A stretch of 64,000 bases of DNA from Nodosilinea nodulosa PCC 7104 (GTDB lineage: Bacteria > Cyanobacteriota > Cyanobacteriia > Phormidesmidales > Phormidesmidaceae), in assembly GCF_000309385.1 (NCBI RefSeq), contig NZ_JH976537.1, positions 3,068,815 to 3,132,814 on the forward strand. The letters run 5' to 3'. The notes under the pieces were generated by a model. The model was given only the letters and a program-made list of their open reading frames with translations. It made no database searches and was not told where the DNA came from. Position 1 is the stretch's first letter; each line of letters begins with the position of its first letter. The position numbers and the translations under genes are program-made. Positions 9,111 through 18,118 of the stretch are shown here, in pieces.

Positions 9111-9130
9111 TCAGCGATCGCGATCGCTGA
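9111..9130. repeat. 20-base perfect palindrome made of two overlapping HIP1 sites
   Basis: TCAGCGATCGCGATCGCTGA is its own reverse complement and contains the cyanobacterial HIP1 octamer twice. It lies in the roughly 330-base gap between the nuclease gene and the lyase gene. HIP1 is widespread in cyanobacterial genomes and is a methylation target. A regulatory role at this spot is possible, but nothing shows it. Confidence 0.8.
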
Positions 9131-9235
9131 TGGTGAACTGTGTGGTGTTGAACCCAGTTACCGTTCATGCTGGCGTCAAGCCTGATGGTCCGATCTACAG
9201 TACCTATGCTCACCCTTAGCATGTTATACCCTATT

Positions 9236-9263
9236 GGGGTTTTGCGGGCGGGGTTTTGCGGGC
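9236..9263. repeat. Tandem duplication of a 14-base unit
   Basis: GGGGTTTTGCGGGC occurs twice head to tail at 9236-9249 and 9250-9263, just upstream of the lyase gene. It is a short direct repeat with no evident function. It also weakens the case for a start codon in this stretch. Confidence 0.85.
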
Positions 9264-9330
9264 CGGGGGGCGATCGCTAACTGGCCCCGGTGGTATAGGG
9301 TTGAAGCAAACCCTACCCCATCGACTTGAC

Positions 9331-10542
9331 GTGATTGATTCTTCACTATCCGACAGCCTGGTGGCCCATCGCCAGCAGTTTCCCGCCCTGGTGGGCAAGC
9401 AGTACTTTAACTACGGCGGCCAGGGGCCAATGGCCCAAACTACGCTAGACGCCATCCTGGCGGCCTATCAGCGGGTACAGGCGCTAGGGCCATTTTCGGG
9501 GGCGGCCAACCAGTGGGTGATGGCCGAGGCGGCTCAAACCCGCGCGGCGATCGCCGCCGAACTGGGTACTACCGCCGATACGATCGCCCTCACCGAAGAT
9601 GTCACCGTGGGCTGCAACATTCCTCTCTGGGGCTTGGCCTGGAAGAGCGGGGATCATGTGCTGCTGTCGGACTGCGAACATCCCGGCGTGATCGCGGCGG
9701 TGCAGGAAATTTGTCGCCGCTTTGGGGTTGCCTACAGCTTTTGCCCGTTGCTCGAAACCGTTAACGGCGGCGACCCAGCGGCGGTGGTGGCCCAGCACCT
9801 GCAACCCAACACCCGAATGCTCGTGATCAGCCATATTTTTTGGAATACGGGCCAGGTGCTGCCTCTGGAGACGATTGTCGAGGCCTGCCGCTATCGCCCC
9901 AATCCTGTTTTAGTGCTGGTAGACGCCGCCCAGTCCGTTGGGTCCCTGCCCCTGGACTTGCCTACCCTGGGAGTCGATTTCTATGCTTTTACCGGCCACA
10001 AGTGGTTGTGCGGTCCGGCGGGCTTAGGTGGGCTGTACGTGCGCCCGTCGGCGATGGAACACATGGCGCCTACTTTCATTGGCTGGCGCGGGATTACCAC
10101 CGATGCCGCCGCCAACCCTACCGGCTGGAAGCCCACGGGGCAGCGCTATGAGGTGGCCACCTCGAACTATCCACTGCTGGCGGGGCTGCGGGCCGCGATC
10201 GCCCACCAGGCCGAGTGGGGCACCGCCTCCCAGCGCTACCAACGTCTGGTAGAACTCAGCCAGCGGCTGTGGTCGCAACTGCAAGAGCTGCCCTACCTTC
10301 GCATGGTGCGGCAAACCCCGCCCGACTCAGGCTTGGTGTCCTTTTGGGTACTAGAAAACGGTGAACCTTCCCCAACCTGGCACAAGCGATTGGTAGATGA
10401 GTTAGAAACCCAGGGCGTGTTTTTACGTACTCTGCAAGCGCCCAACTGCGTCCGCGCCTGCACCCACTACCTCACGCTGGAGTCCGAGGTGGATGAACTG
10501 GTTGCCGCTGTTGCAGCAGCCCTGAAGCGAGGCCTCGCTTAG
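9331..10542 (+). CDS. C-DES-like L-cysteine/cystine lyase (class V PLP enzyme)
   Basis: This is a PLP-dependent fold-type I enzyme of the class V aminotransferase/NifS group. The PLP lysine lies in FTGHKWLCGPAGLGGLYVRP, the aspartate that contacts the pyridine ring in VLVDAAQSVG, and the N-terminal signature is YFNYGGQGPM. YFNYGGQGPM and the spacing resemble Synechocystis C-DES, which cleaves cystine or cysteine to release sulphane sulphur for iron-sulphur clusters. A general cysteine desulfurase lacks this pattern. The frame is open to a TTG at 9256, but that part crosses a tandem repeat. GTG 9331, just before the conserved region, is the best guess and lacks a good ribosome site. TTG 9301 is an alternative. 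Confidence 0.8.
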   Translation: MIDSSLSDSLVAHRQQFPALVGKQYFNYGGQGPMAQTTLDAILAAYQRVQALGPFSGAANQWVMAEAAQTRAAIAAELGTTADTIALTEDVTVGCNIPLWGLAWKSGDHVLLSDCEHPGVIAAVQEICRRFGVAYSFCPLLETVNGGDPAAVVAQHLQPNTRMLVISHIFWNTGQVLPLETIVEACRYRPNPVLVLVDAAQSVGSLPLDLPTLGVDFYAFTGHKWLCGPAGLGGLYVRPSAMEHMAPTFIGWRGITTDAAANPTGWKPTGQRYEVATSNYPLLAGLRAAIAHQAEWGTASQRYQRLVELSQRLWSQLQELPYLRMVRQTPPDSGLVSFWVLENGEPSPTWHKRLVDELETQGVFLRTLQAPNCVRACTHYLTLESEVDELVAAVAAALKRGLA

Positions 10543-10738
10543 GCCCACGGCGATATGGAGCAAGCGGCGACACCGACCATTGGGTAAGTGCTGCCAGCGG
10601 TTTAAGACATCTTCGGACGGTCCAGGCCATAGTCGGCAGACGTCAACCCGTAGCTCCGAGATGAAAAGCGGTCGGACTAATGCCCTACCATCCACCAGTT
10701 AAAATGGAGGTCGATTCGTACCGTTGTGTCCAGATTGC

Positions 10739-12661
10739 ATGATTGCCCCAGGTTCCGCCGACTTTCTCGATGAATACGATGTAGTGGTGGTCGGTGCAGG
10801 CCACTCCGGCTGCGAGGCTGCTTTGGCGGCGGCGCGGCTGGGCTGTCGCACGCTGATGATTACCCTCAACCTGGACAAAATTGCCTGGCAGCCCTGCAAC
10901 CCTGCCGTGGGCGGTCCGGCTAAATCGCAGCTCACCCACGAAATCGATGCTTTGGGCGGGGAAATTGGCAAAATGGCCGATCGCACCTACCTGCAAAAGC
11001 GCGTGCTCAACAACTCGCGCGGCCCTGCCGTGTGGGCGCTGCGGGCCCAGACCGACAAGCGGGAATACGCCGCCGTGATGAAAACCATCGTCGAAAACCA
11101 GGAGAACCTGGTGATTCGCGAAGGCATGGTCACCGACCTGGTGCTTGGCCCCAACGATGAGGTGGTCGGGGTCGAAACCTACTTTGGAGTGGCGTTTAAG
11201 TGTAAAGCCGTCATCCTTACCACCGGGACGTTTCTGGGCGGCACGATTTGGATTGGCGATAAGTCAATGGCCGCCGGGCGAGCTGGGGAATTTGCCGCCA
11301 CGGGCCTCACCGATACCCTAAACCGCCTGGGCTTTGAAACCGGACGACTCAAAACTGGCACCCCGGCGCGGGTCGATCGCCGCTCCATCGACTTCAGCGC
11401 CCTTGAGCCGCAGCCCGGCGATGACGACCTGCGCTGGTTTAGTTTTGACCCCGAGGTCTGGGTCGAGCGCGAGCAAATGCCCTGCCACCTCACCCGCACC
11501 ACGGCGGCAACCCACCAGCTGATTAAAGACAACCTGCACCTGTCGCCTATCTACGGCGGCTGGGTCGACTCTAAAGGCCCCCGCTACTGCCCCAGTATTG
11601 AAGACAAAATCGTCCGCTTTGCCGACAAAGAAAGCCACCAGATTTTTCTGGAGCCAGAGGGGCGCGACATTCCTGAAATTTACGTGCAGGGCTTTTCGAC
11701 CGGGCTGCCCGAAAAGCTCCAGCTGGCTATGCTGCGCACCCTGCCGGGGCTAGAGCACTGCGCCATGCTGCGCCCCGCCTACGCCGTGGAGTACGACTAC
11801 CTGCCCGCCACCCAGTGCTACCCCACCATGATGACCAAGCGGGTTGCGGGTCTATTTTGCGCCGGGCAGGTGAATGGCACCACCGGCTACGAGGAGGCTG
11901 CGGCCCAGGGCTTTGTGGCCGGGGTCAATGCCGCCCGGCTGGTACAGGGGCAGGAGATGCTGGTGTTTCCCCGCGAGCAGAGCTACATTGGCACGCTGCT
12001 GGACGATCTCTGCACCAAGGACCTGCGGGAGCCCTACCGCATGCTGACCTCCCGCTCTGAGTACCGGCTGCTGCTGCGATCGGATAATGCCGACCAGCGC
12101 TTGACCCCCCTGAGCCGCGAGATAGGGCTGATTGGCGATCGCCGCTGGGAAATCTTCAGCCGCAAGTACAGCAACATTGCCGCCGAAAAGGCTCGCCTGC
12201 GCGAAACCCGTGTTAAGGAACACGATGAGCTGGGCCAGCGCATTGCTGCCGACACCGACCAGCGGATCAAAGGCTCGATCACCCTGGCCGATCTGCTGCG
12301 CCGTCCGGGGTTCCACTACGCCACCTTAGAGCACTATGGCCTGGGCAATGCCGATCTGATCCGGGAAGAAAAAGAAGGGGCCGAAATCGACATCAAATAT
12401 TCCGGCTACATTCAGCGGCAGCAAAACCAGATCGACCAGGTGGCTAAAAATACTGGCCGCAAGCTGCCCGAAACGCTGGATTATACGGCGATCGACACCC
12501 TGTCTAAGGAAGCGCGCGAAAAGCTCAGCCAGGTAAAACCGTTGACCATCGGCCAGGCCTCACGCATTGGTGGCGTCAATCCCGCCGATGTCAACGCCCT
12601 GTTGATATATCTTGAAATTCAGTCTCGGCGGGGGCAGTCGCCTGCCGCCACGATTCGTTAG
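10739..12661 (+). CDS. mnmG: tRNA uridine-5-carboxymethylaminomethyl modification enzyme MnmG (GidA)
   Basis: The MnmG subunit of the MnmEG complex uses FAD and methylene-tetrahydrofolate to modify the wobble uridine of several tRNAs. The FAD-binding GxGxxG motif is G19-A-G-H-S-G24. The family signature [12 protein letters not shown] and the [19 protein letters not shown] stretch are present, as are the later [17 protein letters not shown] and [15 protein letters not shown] motifs. Length (640 residues) is normal. ATG 10739 is chosen. An in-frame TTG at 10724 stands 13 bases after a GGAGG and could be the real start. The cytoplasmic complex partner MnmE is not in the window. Confidence 0.95.
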   Translation: MIAPGSADFLDEYDVVVVGAGHSGCEAALAAARLGCRTLMITLNLDKIAWQPCNPAVGGPAKSQLTHEIDALGGEIGKMADRTYLQKRVLNNSRGPAVWALRAQTDKREYAAVMKTIVENQENLVIREGMVTDLVLGPNDEVVGVETYFGVAFKCKAVILTTGTFLGGTIWIGDKSMAAGRAGEFAATGLTDTLNRLGFETGRLKTGTPARVDRRSIDFSALEPQPGDDDLRWFSFDPEVWVEREQMPCHLTRTTAATHQLIKDNLHLSPIYGGWVDSKGPRYCPSIEDKIVRFADKESHQIFLEPEGRDIPEIYVQGFSTGLPEKLQLAMLRTLPGLEHCAMLRPAYAVEYDYLPATQCYPTMMTKRVAGLFCAGQVNGTTGYEEAAAQGFVAGVNAARLVQGQEMLVFPREQSYIGTLLDDLCTKDLREPYRMLTSRSEYRLLLRSDNADQRLTPLSREIGLIGDRRWEIFSRKYSNIAAEKARLRETRVKEHDELGQRIAADTDQRIKGSITLADLLRRPGFHYATLEHYGLGNADLIREEKEGAEIDIKYSGYIQRQQNQIDQVAKNTGRKLPETLDYTAIDTLSKEAREKLSQVKPLTIGQASRIGGVNPADVNALLIYLEIQSRRGQSPAATIR

Positions 12662-12691
12662 GATGAGGCCGATTCACTTTAGGGGCAAACC

Positions 12692-13471
12692 ATGGCAAAG
12701 CCAATTTTGATTACCGGGGCCTCCAGCGGCATTGGCTACGAGCTGGCTAAAGTATGTGCTGCCCACCACCACGATCTAGTGCTGGTGGCCCGGCGGGAAG
12801 AGCGTCTGCTAGAGCTTAGGGCTGCCCTGGAGACCGCCCACGGCGTGCAGGTGCTCACCTACCGGGGCGATCTCACCGATGCAAGTACCCGGCAGCAGTT
12901 TTTTGACTGGACTCAGGCTCACAGCATTATTCCCTACGGCCTGATCAACAACGCTGGGTTTGGCGACCTCACCCCCTTTGCCGACTCTAGCTGGGAAAAG
13001 CAAAACGCCATGCTCCAGCTCAACATCGTGGCGCTGACCCATCTCACCCGGCTGTGCCTGCCCGGAATGATTGCCCAGGGTCAGGGCCGCATTCTCAACT
13101 TGGCCTCGACGGCGGCGTTTTTGCCGGGAGCCTACATGGCGGTGTACTACGCCAGCAAAGCCTACGTGCTGTCGTTTACCGAGGCGATCGCCACCGAGCT
13201 AGAGGGCACTGGGGTGACCGCGACCACTCTCTGCCCTGGTCCCACCCAGTCAGAGTTTGCGGATCGGGCCGAGATCAAAGATGTCAAGCTGTTTGAGGGC
13301 AAAAACCTGCCGACCTCGGCAGAAGTGGCCGCCTACGGCTACGAGGCAATGGAAAAAGGGCAGCGCACGGCCGTCCACGGCACCACTAACAAGGTGCTGT
13401 CTTTGGCGACCCGGCTGCTGCCCCGCAAAAACCTGGCCGACATTACCAAAGGCATGCAAAAGCCCGCCTAG
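12692..13471 (+). CDS. Short-chain dehydrogenase/reductase (classical SDR)
   Basis: This is a 259-residue classical SDR. The cofactor motif TGASSGIG lies at residues 8-15, NNAG near 90 and the catalytic YxxxK is YYASKAY near 152-158. An arginine pair after the second strand (ARREER) suggests NADP(H). It resembles the DltE/YqjQ-type SDRs; the substrate cannot be told. The start ATG has a good ribosome site (AGGGG five bases upstream). The stop codon directly abuts the start of the next gene, so the SDR and the M28 peptidase are probably cotranscribed with mnmG 30 bases upstream. Confidence 0.88.
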   Translation: MAKPILITGASSGIGYELAKVCAAHHHDLVLVARREERLLELRAALETAHGVQVLTYRGDLTDASTRQQFFDWTQAHSIIPYGLINNAGFGDLTPFADSSWEKQNAMLQLNIVALTHLTRLCLPGMIAQGQGRILNLASTAAFLPGAYMAVYYASKAYVLSFTEAIATELEGTGVTATTLCPGPTQSEFADRAEIKDVKLFEGKNLPTSAEVAAYGYEAMEKGQRTAVHGTTNKVLSLATRLLPRKNLADITKGMQKPA

Positions 13472-14323
13472 GTGAACCGCTTGGATAACTCTCTGCAAGC
13501 TCGGCTGGTGGGACATTTGAAGCAGGTGGGGCGCGATCGCAACCCCTACCTGGCCTCCGCTAACCACTTCTTTGTGCAGCAGTACATCCAGCAAGAGCTC
13601 TCTCAGTGTGGCGAAGTGATGGGTCAGAGCTTTACCTTTCGGGGCCGACAGCACACCAACTGGATTTTGAACCTGCCGGGAGAAGCTCCCCATCGCTTGC
13701 CCATTCTGGTGGGTGCCCACTACGACTCGGTGCCCGATTCGCCTGGGGCCGATGACAATGCCACCGGAATAGCCGTGCTGCTGGAATTAGCCCGCGCCTT
13801 TGCCCGCCAGCCGGGGAAATCGCCCCTGCGCCTGGTCGCCTTTGATTTAGAAGAGCTGGGTTTTGTCGGCAGCCGCCACTGTGCCGAAGACCTGCGTCGG
13901 CACAACGAACCCCTGAGGCTGATGCTGTCGCTTGAAATGCTGGGCTATTGCAGCCACCAGCCCCACTCCCAGAAGTACCCATTGGGGTTAGACCGTTTCT
14001 ACCCCAGCCAGGGCAACTACATTGCCCAGATTGGCCCGTGGCAGAGCATTTCGACCATGGTGCGGCTGTGGCGGGGGTTCAGGGCTGGTGGCGTGCGTAG
14101 CCAGTGGCTCCCTGTCGTTAACCAGGGCCGCCAGGTGCCCGACACCCGCCGCAGCGACCACGTGCCCTTTTGGGATTTGGGCTACCCGGCTATTTTGATC
14201 ACCGACACGGCGGATTTGCGCAATCCCCACTATCACCAGCCAACTGACACTTTGGAAACCTTAGATGTAGCGTTTTTGACTCGAGTCTGCCAGGGACTAA
14301 TTTACGGCCTGCGCCGTCTGTGA
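13472..14323 (+). CDS. M28-family zinc aminopeptidase-like protein
   Basis: This is a 283-residue protein of the M28 (aminopeptidase Y/glutaminyl cyclase-like) family. Zinc ligands are seen in HYDSVPDSPGADDNATG (H and D), DLEELGFVGSRH (EE pair), and a C-terminal histidine in NPHYHQPTDT. There is no signal peptide, so it is probably cytoplasmic. It starts with GTG immediately after the SDR stop, a sign of translational coupling. Its 3' end overlaps the convergent M23 gene by 27 bases. The substrate is unknown. Confidence 0.85.
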   Translation: MNRLDNSLQARLVGHLKQVGRDRNPYLASANHFFVQQYIQQELSQCGEVMGQSFTFRGRQHTNWILNLPGEAPHRLPILVGAHYDSVPDSPGADDNATGIAVLLELARAFARQPGKSPLRLVAFDLEELGFVGSRHCAEDLRRHNEPLRLMLSLEMLGYCSHQPHSQKYPLGLDRFYPSQGNYIAQIGPWQSISTMVRLWRGFRAGGVRSQWLPVVNQGRQVPDTRRSDHVPFWDLGYPAILITDTADLRNPHYHQPTDTLETLDVAFLTRVCQGLIYGLRRL

Positions 14324-14956
14324 CTGCTGGAATTCGGCCTCGGCTTTGATCACCAGGGCGGGGTCAACCCAGGCGCCGTCGTATTTGAGGCCCCAGTGCA
14401 GGTGCGGCCCGGTGGTGCTGCCGGTCATACCGACGCGCCCAATGCGCTGACCTGAGGTTACCGTTTGCCCCTGGCGCAGTTCAATGCCGCCGTCGCGATC
14501 GACCAGGACTCGGCCCCCTTCTTTCTCAATTACCAGATGGCCCTGCATGTGGCAGTAGATGTGGGTCCAATGGCCTGACTGGATAATAGCCGAGGTGCCG
14601 CAGGCGGTATTGTCAGACACCTGAACCACCTTGCCGTCCCACCAGCTGCGCACGTAGCTGCCCATGGGGGCGGCCATGTCCAGCCCGTAGTGGAAGCGGT
14701 ATCCCCCCATGGGATGCTGACGGTAGCCAAAGGGCGAGGTGTAAGCGGTGAACTTTTCTACCGGAAAGGAAGATCCGGCCCAGGGGTTGACGGGGGCAGG
14801 GGCGATCGCGGGTGCCTCCTCCTCTGCCACAACCTGGGGAGTAGATTGAATTAGCTCTGTCATCATGCCAGCCCCTACGCTCAGCGCAACAATCCAGCCC
14901 AGGGCTTGCGCCCTGCCACAGTGACCATCCATAGCCGCAAAAAAGTGAGTGGCCAA
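14297..14956 (-). CDS. M23-family (LytM-type) peptidoglycan endopeptidase
   Basis: This is a 219-residue exported protein. Residues 17-35 are a hydrophobic N-terminal segment (signal peptide or anchor), followed by a proline/alanine-rich linker. The M23 domain at about 75-205 has HYGLDMAAPMG (HxxxD) and the HLHWGL (HxH) zinc motifs, so it should be active on peptidoglycan cross-links. Family role: cell wall remodelling in the periplasm. The start could also be the ATG nine codons further in. The gene is convergent with the M28 gene and overlaps its end by 27 bases. Confidence 0.88.
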   Translation of the reverse strand: MATHFFAAMDGHCGRAQALGWIVALSVGAGMMTELIQSTPQVVAEEEAPAIAPAPVNPWAGSSFPVEKFTAYTSPFGYRQHPMGGYRFHYGLDMAAPMGSYVRSWWDGKVVQVSDNTACGTSAIIQSGHWTHIYCHMQGHLVIEKEGGRVLVDRDGGIELRQGQTVTSGQRIGRVGMTGSTTGPHLHWGLKYDGAWVDPALVIKAEAEFQQSQTAQAVN

Positions 14957-14963
14957 AACTTGC

Positions 14964-15004
14964 TTAGTACATTTGCATTACTAAAGATAGTGTATTTGTA
15001 CTAA
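14964..15004. promoter_or_regulatory. Inverted repeat just upstream of the M23 gene
   Basis: TTAGTAC at 14964-14970 and GTACTAA at 14998-15004 are inverted copies separated by 27 bases in an AT-rich stretch. They lie eight bases before the start codon of the leftward M23 gene. The layout would suit an operator, but no known factor site is recognised. Confidence 0.3.
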
Positions 15005-15061
15005 CTTGCCAAGCATTTCTCTTCAATTCGGCCTCGGCCTCTAGGTGTAGACGCGGAGGAT

Positions 15062-18031
15062 TTAGTCGCGACTGGGCTGAAGGGAAAGGGGGCTGTTTGC
15101 CGGTGGGTCTAGCACCTCCACGGTACCGGCTTCGCCGTTGAGCCTTACCCACTGGCCAGTGTGCAGGCGTTGGGTGGCGTCAGCCACATCCATCACGGCT
15201 GGAATGCCGTATTCCCTGGCAATGATGGCTCCGTGGGAAAGACGACCCCCTACTTCGGCAATGAGGCCCTGGGCGCGAGCCAGCAGGGGTGCCCAGCCCG
15301 CATCGGTGTAGGGCACCACGAGAATGAACGGTCCTTCGGTGGCTACGGTCTGAAGCTGGGTCATGACCAGGACCGGACCTGCGATCAGACCCGCGCTGGC
15401 CCCAATGCCGGTCAGCCGCTGACGCACGGCGGCGGCCATAGGAGGAATCCTGCGGCTGGGGGGCTCGTTGCCAAAGACCAGGTAGGGAACGCTAGGCAGG
15501 TGCCGATCGCGGTCGTACTGGGCCTTGCGATCGCCGATCTGCCCCCGCACCTCGGCCCAGTCTAGGGCCGCATTCCCCGCCTCCAGATCCTGAATTTCTG
15601 CCAGCGTGAGAAAGAAAATATCGTCCCGGTGGTTCAGGTGGTGGTGGGCCTGCCACCGGTCGGCCAGGGCCAAAATGCTCCAGCGCAGCTCGGCCAACAG
15701 GCGGTTGTAGAGGGTGTTGATCTGCCCCTTGAGATCGAGCCGACGCTGCACCAGAGCGGCTTTGCCGGTGGGAGCTTGGGTCGGGGGTTTTGGCGGCGGC
15801 GGCTGCCGCACAAACTGGGCCAGCAGCTCGCGGACGGGGCCAGGATTTTCCTGCCAGGTTGCCACGGCAATGTCGGTGCCGACGGGGCTAAGGTAGCCGT
15901 ACTGGTCTACAAAGTCCCCCATCGCCTTGAGCAGCGATTCGCCGTCGGTGCTTTCGGCCAGGGCCGTCATCAGCGATGAACTGTCGGTAATGCGGTTTAG
16001 CTCGGGGGTAGAGAGGGTCTGTCGAATGTCGTGGGCGATCGCCCTCAGCCCCTCTAGGGCGGCAATCTCATCGTTTTGCAGGGGGTTGAGCCTCTCTTCG
16101 GGCACCTTCAGCAGCGCGCGCCGCAGGGCAAAGCTGAGCGGGCCGAGGATGTTGTAGTAGGTGACGCGCTCCAGTAAATCGAGCACGGTCTCAACTCGGG
16201 TGAGCAGCTCGCTGGGGCTAAGAGCATCCCGTGAGACGGCCTGAAGGGATTGCAGGGCCGGGGTAAAGCGATCGCCGTTTTCCTGGGCAAACTGCTGCTC
16301 CAGCCTGAGCTCGCGGCCTACCAAGCGCAGCAGACCGGGGGCATTGCGCAGGGTGGACCCCAGCGCCGGGCGGCTAAACTTAGCTCCCCGAGTCAAAAAC
16401 TCCAGGCTCTCGGCGGGCAGGCCCATGCGCCGAAAAATATCCCCCAGCAGGGTGGCGTTGAAATAGGCGTAGGCGTGGTGCAGAGTGGCGGTTTCTTCAA
16501 AGTTGAGTCCGGCGGCGCGACCCCCCAGCACCACCGAAAAAATGTCGCCCCACACGCCGCAGGTCAGGGGCCGATTGATCGACCAGGTCAGCGGGGGAAT
16601 GGGGCCGGGGATCACCTCAGCGGCGATCTTGCGCGTCCACAGCGGTTGCAGGGTGGTAATCGGGCGGCTTTGCAGCAGCCACAGGGTTTCGCCGTCAAAG
16701 CTCCACTCAATGTCTTGGGGAATGCCCTGGTAGCGGCTTTCTAAATGGCGGGCCAGGTAGGCCACCTGCTGAAGCAGCCGCGACGGCGTTTGGCCCTCGC
16801 CTTCTACCGTCAGCGTCAGCGCCTCGGAAAGCTGCCAGTCGGCCTCAGCGATCTCAGCCAGCGAGGGAATGTCGTCGGGCTGCACCAGCACCCGGTACTG
16901 CTCGGGGGTGATCTGTCCGCCCACCACCTGGTCGGCCCCGCCGGGCAGGGCCTCGATCACTACCGCGTCGCCGCAGCGGGCGATCGGGTCGCGGCTAAAG
17001 GCCACCCCCGAAAACTGCCCCTGCACCTGCTGCTGCACAATCACCGACAGGCCCCGTTCCGGCAGGTTTTGGCTCTGTCGATACTGCTTGGCCCGAGGCG
17101 CGTTGTAGGACGAGAAAACCCGCACGATCGCTTCTGCCAGGGCCTCCTGGCTGGTGATATTCAAAAATGACTGGTAGACGCCAGCGGCAGAGGCCGTGCC
17201 CGTATCTTCATCTACCGCCGACGATCGCACCGCTAGGGGCTGGGTGGGGGATGGCTCTGCGATCGCCAGCAGGGCCGTCGGGTCATCCCCAGGGGGCAGT
17301 ACGTAGCCGCGCGGCACCGGGTAACCCCAGGCCCGCAGCTGGCCCAGGGTGGCGGCCTTGTGGCCAAACTTGGCGGCATCAAGGGGGTGGTCCAGGGCGA
17401 CCAGGCCGCGATCGCCGCGAAAAAAGCGAAACATAGTGCGCGACTCCAAGCGTCCTTCGTCGTCGGGCAAATCGAGATCGTCGGGCAGTTTTTGGTAAAT
17501 CCAGGCAATGAGTCCGCTGAGGCAGGCCATCGCCAGCACCAGCGGCCCATCGGGATGGCGCAGCGCTGTAATCACTGGCAGCAGCACCAGCGCCAGCAGC
17601 CGGCCCTGGCGCCGCTCGCGAAAGATGGTAAACCCCAGCCCGCTGATGAAAAATGTCAGCAGGGCGGTGACCCAGTCGTACGCCACAATGCCCCAGACCA
17701 CATTGGTGGTGCCTGCCCCCTGGGCAAACCAGTAGCGCCCCATCACCAGCCCGATCAGGGCGATGATTTCCCACACCGGGTCAGAGGGGAAGTAGTAGCG
17801 GGCCAGCAGCACCGCCCCAATGCCCTTGGCCGCCTCTAGCAGCACGGCCACAGTGCCTGCCACCCTGCCGCCGTGGTAAAAAGCTGCCGACACGCCGACA
17901 TTGCCTGTGCCCACTCGCCGCAGCCGCCGCCCCGACAGCAGCCGTGTCGACCAACCCGTCAGGGGCAGGCCCCCCACCGCCGGGGTTAGCACGAAAATCA
18001 AAAAGGCGCCCCAAACCTGGGTCAGGGTCAT
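15062..18031 (-). CDS. Fusion of a PlsY-like acyltransferase domain with a PEP-synthase-like phosphotransferase
   Basis: This is a 989-residue protein. Residues 1-200 have about six membrane helices and the PlsY motif GTGNVGVSAAFYHGG. Where PlsY normally has its second glycine/lysine-rich motif (GGKGVAT) the sequence reads GAGTTNVVWG, so acyltransferase activity is doubtful. Residues 215-470 form a PEP-synthase/PPDK ATP-binding domain (VRSSAVDEDTGTASAAGVYQ, and later QDIEWSFDGETLWLLQSRPI). A helical middle region follows. The C-terminal swivelling domain carries the phosphohistidine near 933 in LSHGAIIAREYGIPAV. No PEP-binding barrel follows, so the order is that of rifampin-phosphotransferase-type dikinases. 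Similar long proteins occur in other cyanobacteria; the substrate is unknown. Confidence 0.8.
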   Translation of the reverse strand: MTLTQVWGAFLIFVLTPAVGGLPLTGWSTRLLSGRRLRRVGTGNVGVSAAFYHGGRVAGTVAVLLEAAKGIGAVLLARYYFPSDPVWEIIALIGLVMGRYWFAQGAGTTNVVWGIVAYDWVTALLTFFISGLGFTIFRERRQGRLLALVLLPVITALRHPDGPLVLAMACLSGLIAWIYQKLPDDLDLPDDEGRLESRTMFRFFRGDRGLVALDHPLDAAKFGHKAATLGQLRAWGYPVPRGYVLPPGDDPTALLAIAEPSPTQPLAVRSSAVDEDTGTASAAGVYQSFLNITSQEALAEAIVRVFSSYNAPRAKQYRQSQNLPERGLSVIVQQQVQGQFSGVAFSRDPIARCGDAVVIEALPGGADQVVGGQITPEQYRVLVQPDDIPSLAEIAEADWQLSEALTLTVEGEGQTPSRLLQQVAYLARHLESRYQGIPQDIEWSFDGETLWLLQSRPITTLQPLWTRKIAAEVIPGPIPPLTWSINRPLTCGVWGDIFSVVLGGRAAGLNFEETATLHHAYAYFNATLLGDIFRRMGLPAESLEFLTRGAKFSRPALGSTLRNAPGLLRLVGRELRLEQQFAQENGDRFTPALQSLQAVSRDALSPSELLTRVETVLDLLERVTYYNILGPLSFALRRALLKVPEERLNPLQNDEIAALEGLRAIAHDIRQTLSTPELNRITDSSSLMTALAESTDGESLLKAMGDFVDQYGYLSPVGTDIAVATWQENPGPVRELLAQFVRQPPPPKPPTQAPTGKAALVQRRLDLKGQINTLYNRLLAELRWSILALADRWQAHHHLNHRDDIFFLTLAEIQDLEAGNAALDWAEVRGQIGDRKAQYDRDRHLPSVPYLVFGNEPPSRRIPPMAAAVRQRLTGIGASAGLIAGPVLVMTQLQTVATEGPFILVVPYTDAGWAPLLARAQGLIAEVGGRLSHGAIIAREYGIPAVMDVADATQRLHTGQWVRLNGEAGTVEVLDPPANSPLSLQPSRD

Positions 18032-18118
18032 AGCGATCGCCCTAAACAGCTACACAACAACGACGACACAACGACAATAGACTAGCTGCCCCAGATCGAC
18101 CCCTGAGGCCCTGCCAAA

